From the NCBI GenBank assembly GCA_034440615.1, contig JAOTOM010003682.1, forward strand, positions 62,001 to 126,000: DNA of 64,000 nt, read 5' to 3'. Each line of letters begins with the position of its first letter. Positions within the stretch are counted from its first letter, which is position 1. Made by a program: the position numbers and the translations under genes. Origin of the DNA: Ashinkailepas kermadecensis. Its lineage: Eukaryota; Arthropoda; Thecostraca; Neolepadidae. The notes beneath the pieces were generated by a model. That model did no database searches. It had not been told where the DNA came from and saw only the letters and a program-made list of their open reading frames with translations. Below, piece after piece: positions 36,052 to 46,420 of this stretch.

Positions 36052-38805
36052 TTACTCCTCGCCGAGCCGGCCGATAAATCCACCTTCGTTGGGCCGGGGG
36101 GAGGGGCTCTTGAATGTCTCCTCTAACTTCCGATGTCCGTATGCTATGATAAAGTGCAACACACCGTTTGAACTCTTTGGTTACGGAGAGCCCGAAGCAT
36201 ACCTTCAATTTTCATTTTGACTGATAATGAGGTCACCAGAAGTCATATTTAGTCTTAATTAAATTCCTGGAAATGGCAAAGAAGGCACAGCTTTTCTTTG
36301 GACATTGCTATAAAAGCAATTAGCAAAAATGAATGTGCGTATGTATTCTGATCGCAGTGGCACAAATGAATGTACATAGGTATGCTGATCGTGGTGACAC
36401 AAATTAATGTACATAGGTATGCTGATCGTGGTGACACAAATGTACATAGGTATGCTGATCGTAGTGACACAAATGAATGTACATAGATATGCTGATCGTG
36501 GTGACACAAATTAATGTACATAAGTATGCTGATCATGGTGACACAAATGTACATAGGTATGCTGATCGTGGTGATGCAAATGAATGTACATAGGTATGCT
36601 GATCGTGGTGACACAAATGTACAAAGGTATGCTGATCGTAGTGACACAAATGTACATAGGTATGCTGATCGTGGTGACACAAATGTACATAGGTATGCTG
36701 ATCGTAGTGACACAAATGAATGTACATAGGTATGCTGATCGTGGTGACACAAATGTACATAGGTATGCTGATCGTAGTGACACAAATGAATGTACATAGG
36801 TATGCTGATCGTGGTGACACAAATGTACATAGGTATGCTGATCGTGGTGACGCAAATGAATGTACATAGGTATGCTGATCGTGGTGACACAAATGTACAA
36901 AGGTATGCTGATCGTAGTGACACAAATGATATGCATAGGTATGCTGATCGTAGTGACACAAATTAATGTACATAAGTATGCTGATCATGGTGACACAAAT
37001 GTACATAGGTATGCTGATCGTAGTGACACAAATGAATGTACATAGGTGTTGTGCACAAATGTACAAAGGTATGCTGATCGTATGACACAAATGTATATAG
37101 GTTTGTCGTGTGACAAATGTACATAGGTATGTGATGTGGTCATTACATAGGTATGCTGATCGTAGTGACGCAAATGAATATACATAGGTGTGCTGATCGT
37201 GGTGACACAAATGTACATAGGTATGCTGATCGTGGTGACGCAAATGAATGTACATAGGTATGCTGATCGTGGTGACACAAATGTACAAAGGTATGCTGAT
37301 CGTAGTGACACAAATGTACATAGGTATGCTGATCGTAGTGACACAAATGAATGTACATAGGTATGCTGATCGTGGTGACACAAATGTACATAGGTATGCT
37401 GATCGTGGTGACGCAAATGAATGTACATAGGTGTGCTGATCGTGGTGACACAAATGTACATAGGTATGCTGATCGTGGTGACTCAAATGAATGTACATAG
37501 GTATGCTGATCGTGGTGACACAAATGTACATAGGTATGCTGATCGTGGTGACGCAAATGAATGTACATAGGTGTGCTGATCGTGGTGACACAAATGTACA
37601 TAGGTATGCTGATCGTGGTGACACAAATGCACGACAGGCAAGTCAGGTCAGGTCAGAATCAGGTTTGTAGACTAGTTTCCGAACTATGCGTGCTAGAGAC
37701 ACAGGAAAAGTGTAGTTGAGAAACCAATATAGCCTAGAGCTCATGTCATACCTTCTTTCGTCAATTCGGCCACGTTGAGGTCGCTAAATGCCATACTATG
37801 TCGACCCGGTGACACGACTTTCATCTTAGGAATGATATGGAAAATATGAATATATGCATCGGGTCCTTTCAACAGAAGCATTCAAGCAAAATGTTTGTAT
37901 CTGATTGGCATCCGAGAATCCTAAGGTCAGGTCATATCACGCCATATGGTCAGGTCAAGTAAGTTCAAGTTTAAACATCTCCGGACATCACTTTGGCAAT
38001 ATAAAAGATGTGTTCCAAGAAAAACTGATATGATGCTGAAACACCATTGCATGCTGTACAGCATTTGACTTCGTGACCTGACCTCAGGTCACACTGGAAC
38101 AACACATCTATTAATACAACGATATGTTCAGCCTTCGCCTACGTGATCACCTCTTGGAAAGTGAGTAAAAAAAGGTCAAATCAGGTTAAAATTGTCAGAT
38201 CAACGAGGTAATGTCACCTCAGGTTATTCCTTGACTATCCAATGTCATGTCGCAAGACATAGGTAGCGCTGAAACCGAAATCAGATGTTATTTGGCGAGG
38301 AACCACGAACAGCATTCTGGAAAAGACGGCATTGTGCAGAATATGCAATGACAAGTGACCTGATCCTATGCCATTGACTTTGATCATAATTTCACCCATA
38401 ATGCTAATTATCCTCGTTATCAAGTAATATTATCCCACTCAATACGGTAGAAAATGGCGGAAATTGACCTTATCTCAGGTCAATAACATTGACATTAATT
38501 AACACTTCCAGATGTGGCATTGTTCGTCTGATGACAGCACAACATGATCCCAGTTTGGTGCTTATATGCTGCAGCTAGTCCGAACGGCGTCACTTTGGAC
38601 ACTTAGGAACATTGCTCACTTTGACCCGTCTCAGGTCAATGACCTTTCATGATCTAGACCTGAACTTTTTACAAAATATGCAACACAGATGTATTAGACG
38701 TTTTTGAAAATGTCGTGTCTGCATCTACTCATTCGGCCACTGTCACGAAAAACATAATTGGAGTGGCCTCTCAGAGTCCCCCACCCTCAATCCAGCGAGG
38801 GTTGA
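36052..38805 (-). mobile_element. Family C inverted-repeat element carrying an internal minisatellite
   Basis: Left end TTACTCCTCGCCGAGCCGGC and right end CAGCGAGGGTTGA are decayed forms of the termini of the complete copy at 58791-60316, in reverse orientation. Interior blocks match in order: the TCCGAAGCATACC region, the ACTGATAATGAGGTCA region, the TAGGTCAGGTCAGGTCA-like region, the GCGAGGAACCAC region and the AGGTCAATGACCT palindrome at 38633-38645. About 1.3 kb of 33/37-bp repeats (36330-37630) interrupts it. Confidence 0.8.
36330..37630. repeat. 33/37-bp alternating minisatellite inside family C
   Basis: Two related units alternate, ACAAATGTACATAGGTATGC plus TGATCGTGGTGAC (33 bp) and the same with an extra AATG (37 bp), giving a block of about 70 bp. 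A short disordered part at 37045-37150 has several deletions. The complete family C copy has only a single related string at the matching place, so the array arose after insertion. Confidence 0.95.
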
Positions 38806-39735
38806 GACAGTCAATGAATCGTCTCGTGCGCAGATTACTATGAGTAAGCTCAGTGAATAGATTTGTAAGAGAAGTGGAACTTCCCGATACAAAAATCACT
38901 GTGCCCATGTTGTCTCATCCTCTGAACGCCGGTAATTATTAGTTGGCATGATAACAACCAATGAGCACCATCTCACATCATTAATAGCTGAGGAGCTTAC
39001 CCACATTTTGCACAGAGCATGATCGCGAAAATAAATGGGTCTTACAGCTTAGCACGTCACCATTCACCATTGCATTTCTTTAATTGCATGCTGTATGTGG
39101 TCGAATATCACGAGCTGGCCCTTGATTTCCCAGCACTCTTCCATTCCTTGATCTCCTTATTAATTTGTCCTTGTTGCAGTCTATTGAGCTGGCCCGAACT
39201 AGCTGCAGTGCCCTAGACTGTGACTTCCCTAGTCCTTACGTCCCCTGCTGTTCGGCCAACTGATTTCGTCGCCTCCATCCTATGCAGGGGAGGATACAGA
39301 AGGAACTAGGGTGTTCCCTCTGTAATATGCCTCCGCCTATAATAGTATGCCTCTGCCCCGATGGAAGGTGGCGCCCTTCCGGTCGGGAAAAGGCTCCTCT
39401 CCGGGAAGGCTCGAGTGCACCCCGCCGCAGCTCAACGGATTTGTCAGCCGGAAGAACCCCTTGGAGAGGAATAGGCACCCCTTGGAGGGAAAAGGTCTTC
39501 TTGAGACGAAAAGGCGCCCCTTTAGTGTGTTCGGGTGCACCTTCCCCCCCCCCCCTCCCCCGGTGAACGGAATTTCAACCCCTGTCCAGCCACGTTCCCA
39601 CAGGGCAATTCCTGGATCCGTCCCTGATCCCGTCCAATAACAGCCACCAGCAGCAGGGCAGGGTAGGTCGGGTCAAATGAGGTCTGCTTAGGTCAGGTCA
39701 GGTTGTCAGGCTATGTTGGGTTTGGTTGGGTTCGG
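38806..39735. other. Non-coding stretch
   Basis: Contains C- and G-rich patches near 39540 but no recognised gene or element. Confidence 0.4.
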
Positions 39736-39990
39736 TTTGGATGGGATGGGTTGGGTTGGGTTGGGTTGGGTTGGGTTGGGTTGGGTTGGGTTGGGTTGGG
39801 TTGGGTTGGGTTGGGTTGGGTTGGGTTGGGTTGGGTTGGGTTGGGTTGGGTTGGGTTGGGTTGGGTTGGGTTGGGTTGGGTTGGGTTGGGCTGGGTTGGG
39901 TTGGGTTTGGTTGTGTTAGGTTGGGTTGGGTTGGGTTGCGTTGGGTTTGGTTGGGTTAGGCTGGGTTACGTTAGGTTAACGTGGATTAGC
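39736..39990. repeat. (TTGGG)n array, telomere-like pentamer
   Basis: 28 perfect TTGGG units (39751-39890) with TTTGG, CTGGG and TTAGG variants on both flanks, and further GGTTAGGTTGGG pieces at 40020-40095. The unit is one base from the arthropod telomeric TTAGG. It may be an interstitial telomere-like tract or a plain G-rich microsatellite. Confidence 0.97.
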
Positions 39991-41302
39991 TGATTTTGCT
40001 TTGCATCAGTTCCAATCAGCTCGGGGTTAGGTTGGGTTAGGTTCGGTTGGGCTCAGTTGAATTGAATTGAGTTGGGTTGAGTTGGATTGGGTCGGCAAAG
40101 TACTTTTTCGATTTTGAACACGTCAACATTGCGGTGGGGCTGGTGCTCATCCAGTTAGTTAGATAATTGCGCTAGTTGGTGGTGCACGTTTGTCCAAATT
40201 GAACACCAAATAGCATCTTGTCTCGTTACTCGGCTGCATTATACGTATGTGCCGGTGTATGTTCTCGGCAGCGGATATGCCGGCGGGTTTGATCTGGTCA
40301 GTGCGGCGCAATGTCCCACGTCTGTGGTGCAGGGTGAGGTCAATTGTTGTGGGTGGAACATTTCCTTGGGCTTGGAGGGAGGGGGTTCACAGAGAACCTT
40401 GTCCAGAATATTTAGTGAACACCAAAGGCCCAGTGCTAATATTGTTAAGTTTAGCAGGGGATCGACTCCCCTTACTATGAGTCTCCCCCCCTAGAAATTG
40501 ACTCCCGGTATTTATTTGGTACTTTTGGTATTCGTACTTTATATTTACCTTCTTCGTTTTGTTTGAGGCTTGGTAGATAATTGCAATAACCGTACCGTAT
40601 CACCATTGGTGACCTTTAGAAGGTACCAATGGATAAGCACCAATACCAAAGTACGTAATTAAAGATAAAGTATCAACACCAAAAGTATCAAATAGATACC
40701 CGACATACTGAATCATGTCGGGTATCTATTTGGTTAGCCATTGATCCCAAGCAAAGAGGATCAATGCGGGGTGTTGTCTGTTACACGGCCACTTCCGCAT
40801 TTTTCGTGGCCTGGTGGATAAGTAAATGCCGTTTTGTGACGGAATACCAATGATATGCATACCCAAGACTTCCGTGGGAACCGTAGCACCTTTAAAGTTC
40901 AAGGTAATGGGATAGGGAGACAGGTTATTTTGAAGAAGTTAGTGATGATGTTTTCTGTTGACACGTATAAGCGATAGCGTCAGGTTGACACCAATGCACT
41001 GCTTTTTTCGGCGCTTGGGGAAGGCAGTTGTCTCTTTTTCGTTGCCCTTGAAACATTTGGTCCTTGTGTGATGATATGACCATCCCTACCTGGGGACAGA
41101 AACAAGCCTGAATAAACTACCTTAGTCCGTCATGATTCAGTTGTTTACCTCCGAAATAATGCTGATTCTTGTGTCCAGACTGTGCCGCATGTACGTTCGA
41201 ATCGCTTTGCTCAATATTGCCATGATCTGGCCCATGTTGACGTAAACATGGCAGTCTTATATGACATCGTTTTCAATGCTATGGTTGATTTTAATATGTC
41301 GG
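39991..41302. other. Non-coding stretch with a foldback
   Basis: An 18-bp-stem hairpin (CAAATAGATACCCGACAT and its complement) lies at 40689-40732. GGTACTTTTGGTATT and AATACCAAAGTAC strings around 40520-40690 make a wider imperfect inverted repeat. No gene recognised. Confidence 0.45.
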
Positions 41303-42252
41303 TTAACACGCGCACTGGAGGGAGGCCGAAATCTGCCCACCCCTCCAGTTTTTCGTACATATCTCCAGATTGTACCGGTCGATAGCGCCATTTTTGCGTT
41401 CCTGCTTAGAAATGTCCGGCGCGTCGCTTAAAGCAAGAAAATTGAAATCTTCCGAACATTTTTCGAGTTAGAGGCCGTTAAAGTGAAAACATTTCGTAGC
41501 GCCAGACCACAAAAATCGGCGCTGATGCGCTTCCCGTATATTGGCAAAAGGGAAGTGTTCTTGGCAACACTAGCAACTTGTTTGATGTATATTGTTATGC
41601 TATATAGTTTCAGGTCACCGAGGTCAAGTCAGGTCAAGTTCATGACAGGTTAATGGAACCAAACTTGGTCAACTGGAATGTTGTCGTAAATGCAAATAAC
41701 TCATGCGATTGATGTCACTTTGCATGTTACTCTCTACACATCCTGAAAACTAATGTTTGTCATTGTGTACCCAAGCATTTCCATACTATATTCATGTACT
41801 TCACTCCTTTCTTCGCGAAACCGATTGCGCCGAGACGCCCGACGGAGCCCGGTTCCGGTTACTGGAACAGGTAACTGACCCAATAAAGTGCTGCTATGTA
41901 GGTGACCTGAGGTCAAATTCCGGATCTAGCATCTGTTTTGCATCATTAGTAATGTCCAAAACATCATTGATGCCAATTTTTGAGCATTTAAGCACAATCA
42001 CAGCGATCCATAACAATGAGAAGCCAAGCCACGCAAAACAATAAAATGTTGACATATGTGACCTCATTCGACCTTGAAGATATTGACCTAAGGTCATGAA
42101 ATTTGCACACAATAGAGATCACTACCGTCCACCCTGCGAATTCCGTTACCCCAGCTTTAATAAGAGCCGAGATCTCAGGGGGCGGATTCTCCCCCCCTCC
42201 CCTCCCCCTCCAGTGCGCGTAATTTTCAGAGGCCATCCAGGGCGCCTGTTAA
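41303..42252 (+). mobile_element. Family B TTAA-flanked element, copy 3 (diverged)
   Basis: TTAA plus CACGCGCACTGGAGGG at the left, GCCATCCAGGGCGCCTGTTAA at the right, and the same interior order as the other two copies but with many more substitutions and small indels. It lies about 750 bp upstream of the first recognised PKNOX exon. Confidence 0.87.
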
Positions 42253-42994
42253 AGGCAAATTTAAGTGCGCAAAAACTTATACAAAGACGGATTAAACTTG
42301 GTCTGGTCCTCTGTTCTTAGTTTACTCTGAAATATTTATGCTACCCTGATTGTTTTGTTTTTGCATAATATTTTCCATTTTAAGTTACCAAAGTTTAATT
42401 GTATTATATATTAATGCAGTTTTATGTCCGATATTCATAAATATTAAAAGGTAAGGTCAAACACCAGGCTGGAAGGTGGACATCACCTGGGTTTCACGTG
42501 CCCTAGTTCCGTGGTCATAAAAGATCGGGATATATTTTGCATGGAATTTGTGCTCGTTAGTTATAGCATGTTGTAGCAGCATGCCAAATTGCAAACCTGT
42601 ATAAACAATGTAGGAAAAACCTTCAGACAACATTTGAGAGATGGTTCGAATTATCCCCGACACTATAGGTTCTCACCAGACACTGCACTACACATCGACC
42701 CCAACACTACTTCCACAAAACCGGAAATATCTGCATCTGCGTACAACTCCTGTATTCAGTGAGTTACTTTAAGCACATAGCGTACCATCACTGTACGCCC
42801 CTGGCACATCATGTATTTCGCACTGAGAACATCGGGGCAGACACAGTGATCAGCTGTGTATCAAGCCGTCGTAAATATCACAATTTCTCAGACACGATGT
42901 GATGCCATTATGTTCTCCTACTACGACAAGTGTTGGTGTTATTGTGACGTAATGGTCACGCCAAAACGGTACTCCAGCTATGTCGCCGCAGTGA
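42253..42994. other. Stretch upstream of PKNOX exon 1
   Basis: AT-rich to about 42450, then sequence with a possible Penelope remnant (42530-42770). No promoter element can be assigned with confidence. Confidence 0.4.
42530..42770 (+). pseudogene. Possible Penelope-like C-terminal (GIY-YIG) remnant
   Basis: A + frame reads CINNVGKTFRQHLRDG followed by FSPDTALHID. This resembles the VGxTxRTFRQRLxEH and PVALHF segments that follow the Cys motif in Penelope-like GIY-YIG domains. The match is short and the key Tyr is missing, so this is a weak call. Confidence 0.3.
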
Positions 42995-43008
42995 CGGAAC
43001 TGTGGCTG

Positions 43009-43016
43009 TGACGTCA
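43009..43016. promoter_or_regulatory. Perfect CRE palindrome before PKNOX exon 1
   Basis: TGACGTCA ends 14 bases before the ATG at 43031. It could be a CREB/ATF site near a promoter, or chance inside a 3' splice region, since the next bases (CACAG|G) also form a possible acceptor. Confidence 0.3.
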
Positions 43017-43030
43017 CAGGACTGAAGTCG

Positions 43031-43320
43031 ATGCGGGGCCGTCGGATGTGTGCTGACACGCCATTGCCGGCGAGCGGCCCGGAGCCGGCCGCAGTCATCT
43101 CTGCACCGGAACATCGACCGGCCGAACACCGACCGACAGAATATCGACCGGACGAACGGCGACCAGCCGAACATCGACCAACCGAACACCGCCCGGCCGA
43201 ACACCGACCGGGCGAACACCGACCTGCCGAGTACCGCTCGGCCGAACACCGACCTGTCGAACACCGATCCGAGCAGCAATCGCGCTCGCAGTTAGAGATC
43301 GACAAACGCGCCGTCTACGA
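43031..43320 (+). CDS. PKNOX: PREP/PKNOX homeobox gene, exon 1 of three seen (N-terminal region)
   Basis: The exon ends SQLEIDKRAVY plus two bases (GA) before a strong donor GTAAGT at 43321. QLExDKRAVY directly before HPLFPLL is the arrangement in vertebrate PKNOX2, which identifies the family. Joined to exon 2, the split codon reads GAA (Glu), where vertebrates have Arg. Upstream, the frame holds eleven 5-residue repeats of the EHRPA type (43108-43272) and is open back to 42995. The 5' limit is not fixed: translation could start at the ATG 43031, or the exon could start at an acceptor (CACAG at 43019, CTCGCAG near 43290). In vertebrates more N-terminal residues precede this point, so another exon may lie upstream. 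The end of the exon is secure, the start is not. Confidence 0.75.
43108..43272. repeat. 15-bp array within PKNOX exon 1
   Basis: Eleven imperfect units of GAACACCGACCGGCC. The period is exactly five codons and no unit breaks the frame, so the protein would carry (EHRPA)n. Confidence 0.93.
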
Positions 43321-43364
43321 GTAAGTACACGGCCGAGCTGCTTCGGATGGACCGCGAAGACTGT

Positions 43365-43465
43365 TCAGGGCCGTGACAGCTCTGTTCACAACCGTGACAG
43401 CTCTGTTCACAACCGTGACAGATATGTTCACAACCGTGACAGATATGTTCGGGGTTGTGGCAGCT
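43365..43465. repeat. 21-bp minisatellite at start of PKNOX intron 1
   Basis: Four to five copies of ACCGTGACAGCTCTGTTCACA-type units, beginning about 45 bases after the exon 1 donor. Confidence 0.93.
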
Positions 43466-43552
43466 ATGTACACGGCGGTGACAGTGTCGTTCGTGACAGT
43501 GACGCATCGGTACTTAGCTCCTTGGTGAACCTGCCTTTTCATGAAACACTAG

Positions 43553-44056
43553 CTGTGAATCACTGTGACCACCAGAGGCATTGCTGCACACCAGCGGTTC
43601 TAGTGTCCGCCGACATTGCTGCACACCAGCGACTCTAGTGTCCGCCGACATTGCTGCACACCAGCGGCTCTAGTGTCCGCCGACATTGCTGCACACCAGC
43701 GGCTCTAGTGTCCGCCGACATTGCTGCACACCAGCGGCTCTAGTGTCCGCCGACATTGCCGCACACCAGCGGCTCTAGTGTCCGCCGACATTGCTGCACA
43801 CCAGCGGCTCTAGTGTCCGCCGACATTGCCGCACACCAGCGGTTCTAGTGTCCGCCGACATTGCTGCACACCAGCGGCTCTAGTGTCCGCCGACATTGCT
43901 GCACACCAGCGGCTCTAGTGTCCGCCGACATTGCTGCACACCAGCGGCTCTAGTGTTCGCCGACATTTCCGCACACCAGCGGCTCTAGTGTCTACTGTGA
44001 AGCACTGTGACCACCAGAGGCATTGCTGCACACCAGAGGTTCTAGTGTCCGCCGAC
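43553..44056. repeat. 35-bp minisatellite in PKNOX intron 1
   Basis: Twelve nearly identical units starting ATTGCTGCACACCAGCGGCT and ending CGCCGAC. The left edge (CACTGTGACCACCAGAGGCA) is repeated at the right edge (44010-44030), so the array with its flank is bounded by a direct duplication. Confidence 0.97.
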
Positions 44057-44057
44057 A

Positions 44058-44407
44058 TCTGCTGTTCTATCTGCTGCTGGACAGCCGCGGGAGGTATTTA
44101 CACCGCGGGTTGTGTATGATGTTCAGCAGACACTCGCCGCTCCCGCTGCTGCTGGACAGTCGCAGGAGGTATTTACACCGCGGGTTGTGTGTGATGTTCA
44201 GCAGACACTCGCCGCTCCCGCTGCTGCTGGAGGTATTTACACCGCGGGTTGTGTGTGATGTTCAGCAGACACTCGTCGCTCCCGCTGCTGGTGCACAGCC
44301 GCGGGAGGTATTTACACCACGGGTTGTGTGTGATGTTCAGCAGACACTCGCCGCTCCCGCTGCTGCTGGAGGTATTTACACCGCGGGTTGTGTGTGATGT
44401 TGGGCAG
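44058..44407. repeat. Repeat copying the PKNOX exon 2 acceptor and exon start
   Basis: Four upstream copies of the segment TGTGTGATGTTCAGCAG followed by ACACTCGCCGCTCCCGCTGC stand before the true exon 2 boundary. Acceptor-like AG ends fall at 44129, 44204, 44268, 44343 and (true) 44407, with spacing 75, 64, 75, 64, so the growing unit was about 139 bp. The copied exon part translates as HSPLPLLL where the real exon reads HPLFPLLALLL. The decoys have CAGCAG, arguably a better acceptor than the true GGGCAG. Confidence 0.92.
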
Positions 44408-44579
44408 ACACCCACTGTTTCCGCTGCTGGCGCTGCTGCTGGAGAAGTGTGAGGCGGCCACCAGGACGGCGGACACCTGTTCGGCCGACACTTTCTCCGC
44501 CGACGTGCAGGCCTTCGTGCAGCACCGGCAGCGCGATCCGGCACAGACGACTGCCGATCGGCCGGAGGTCGACGACCTG
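44408..44579 (+). CDS. PKNOX: PREP/PKNOX homeobox gene, exon 2 (MEINOX A / HM1)
   Basis: One base plus 57 codons, from HPLFPLLALLLEKCEAATRT to the end RPEVDDL. HPLFPLLALLxEKCE is the signature of the first MEINOX helix block of MEIS and PREP proteins, which binds PBX/Extradenticle partners in the cytoplasm and nucleus. SADxFSADVQAFVQ matches the SASFDVDIENFVxQ part of PKNOX, and the exon ends at the conserved D(N/D)L. Acceptor GGGCAG at 44402-44407, donor GTGCGT at 44580. The entry phase fits exon 1 (2+1) and the exit phase is 0, fitting exon 3. GC-rich third positions set it apart from the AT-rich surroundings. The first coding bases are copied in the upstream array. Very confident for family; acceptor choice rests on homology. 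Confidence 0.92.
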
Positions 44580-44594
44580 GTGCGTCCAGGTGGT

Positions 44595-44757
44595 CACGTG
44601 TCAGCGACGTGGCGGGGCGGCTGATGTGTGACGTTCACGTGTCAGCCACGTGGCGGGGCGGCTGATGTGTGACGTTCACGTGTCAGCCACGTGGCGGGGC
44701 GGCTGATGTGTGACGTTCACGTGTCAGCCACGTGGCGGGGCGGCTGATGTGGGACGT
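44595..44757. repeat. 41-bp minisatellite at start of PKNOX intron 2
   Basis: Four units of CACGTGTCAGCCACGTGGCG plus GGGCGGCTGATGTGTGACGTT, beginning 16 bases after the exon 2 donor. Most units contain two CACGTG E-boxes, a GGGGCGG GC-box and a TGACGT half-CRE, so the array is a dense cluster of potential bHLH/Sp1 sites. Confidence 0.96.
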
Positions 44758-45689
44758 GCTTACTGTTTGCATCGATCAATCATTATGCTTGTGGGCTGGA
44801 CAGAAATAATTCGCGTACACATAGTATTCATGCAAGTAATAATTATCACAAGGCCCAAACTGAAATTTGGTATGAAGCTGTTCACAATTGAACGTGCCAG
44901 ACCACAAAGTTTTGGCGGCAGAGTGAGTTTAGAGGCGTGCCAGATCAAAGAGGTCATTCGTGCCGTCTTTGAAGCGAGTTGGCTTTGCAAGCAAGCATAA
45001 GGCGAGTGGGAATTTATGTTCAGGGAATCCTTACATCATAGTGTATGTGACGTTAAAGTGCTGAAGGAGGGACATCTCCCGGATGTTTACTGTTGTAAGT
45101 TTTGCTTTCCTTCTCCGCAGGATAATTTGTGTTTGAGGTGGGGGAGGGGTGATGAGAGGGTTGATTTTGCCAGGGAGCCGGCATTAGCCTGCCTACTCTC
45201 GTCGAAAAGCACCGAGGGGTCTTCACAGTGCGGACAAATAGATAATTGTCCACGCCGCCTGTCACGCAGGCTGCCACGTGTTAGTTGTTAGTAGTGGTTA
45301 GTAGCAACATGCTGTCATGCCATGCAGAGTTGCGTGTGAGGTTAGTACGTTGTTTTGAAATTCGGTTCATCTACATCCGCTGTACTTCTGGTTAGCCGAT
45401 GTACGTTATGAATTGCAAGGCAAGTCGGTTTGTCTACGTCCGATGGCACCTACGAGTAATCGTTTTACGTTCTATTAATGTTAAAGCAAGTCGGCTCATC
45501 TAGGTCCGACGGCTCCGCTGGGTAGCCATGTATTTCGAATGCGAAAGTGAATCGGCTTATGTACGTGCGATGCCATTTGTGGATGGCTTTTTAAGTTGTT
45601 TTCCTACGAGTGTTTGCGCGGGCATGCAGTGCGCCTCGGAGTCCGTGTTCGTGGTGCGGTGTCTATAGGGCTCCTGCTAGTTTGGTGGC
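44758..45689. other. PKNOX intron 2, proximal part
   Basis: Unique sequence, then at 45355-45590 three or four degenerate copies of AAGTCGGYTCATCTACGTCC spaced 75-90 bp apart. No exon. Confidence 0.5.
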
Positions 45690-46420
45690 ATAAAGATAGT
45701 CAAATAGTAATTAGAGGATTTCTGGGTGCTTCTGACCCAGACTCGATGGAAGGGAAAGGGTGAGGCCCTCTTTTTGGCAGAAGGCCTTATGTGGTTGTCT
45801 TTGAGCATCAATGATGCAACAGTCTAGCAGGATGTCGTCTGTGGTTAACGTATTGTTGCAGGTGTCGCAATGAGGTGTTGTATAATGGTCATCTTCTAGT
45901 TGAGGCCGTGTTAGCTTGGTGCAACCAGTTCTAAGTCTAGTGAGGATGACTTCCTTCTGACTGTGTGATTGGTTAGTGTTCCATGTGTCTAGTTGTTTTG
46001 ATTTTGGTAGTGTGGTTTGAGCGGTGAGGTGTATAGTTGTGTTGTGTTCATGTGTTCTGGTGATGCTTACCCATGTGGCGTTGCAGGAGTGTTTTGCAAT
46101 CGTCTACCGAATATTATATGCTGGGATAAGTGGTCGGTGCTAAGGCCTCCTTTGCCAGCCGACCTGCTTGCTCGCTCCTGGGATGTTGCGCGGCTCCGAA
46201 TCCAGAGGAAGGAAAAGTTGCTTCCGTCACGAGCCACGGCTTGTTGAATTCGATCAATCACTGGGTGTTGGCAGTCTTGTGTGCTGTTAATTGGCTGAAT
46301 AACTGAATTCGAATTCGAGCAAATTACTACGCTTCTCGTTTTGCGTCTATTTAGAAAGGAGATAGCGGCTAGAATAGCCAGTGCTTCAGCGATGTTGATG
46401 GATACTTTATCCGGTAGATG
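45690..46420 (-). mobile_element. LINE 3' fragment (RNase H end and C-terminal Cys motif)
   Basis: The minus strand reads FSFLWIRSRATSQERASRSA (degenerate FxWVPSHxGxxxNExAD of LINE RNase H), then KEVILTRLRTGCTKLTRPQL, PHCDTCNNTL and DDILLDCC. The last part is the terminal motif of I/Jockey-group LINEs with its spaced Cys residues. It is inserted antisense in PKNOX intron 2. It could be the 3' end of the element at 48850-50990, separated by later events. Confidence 0.8.
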
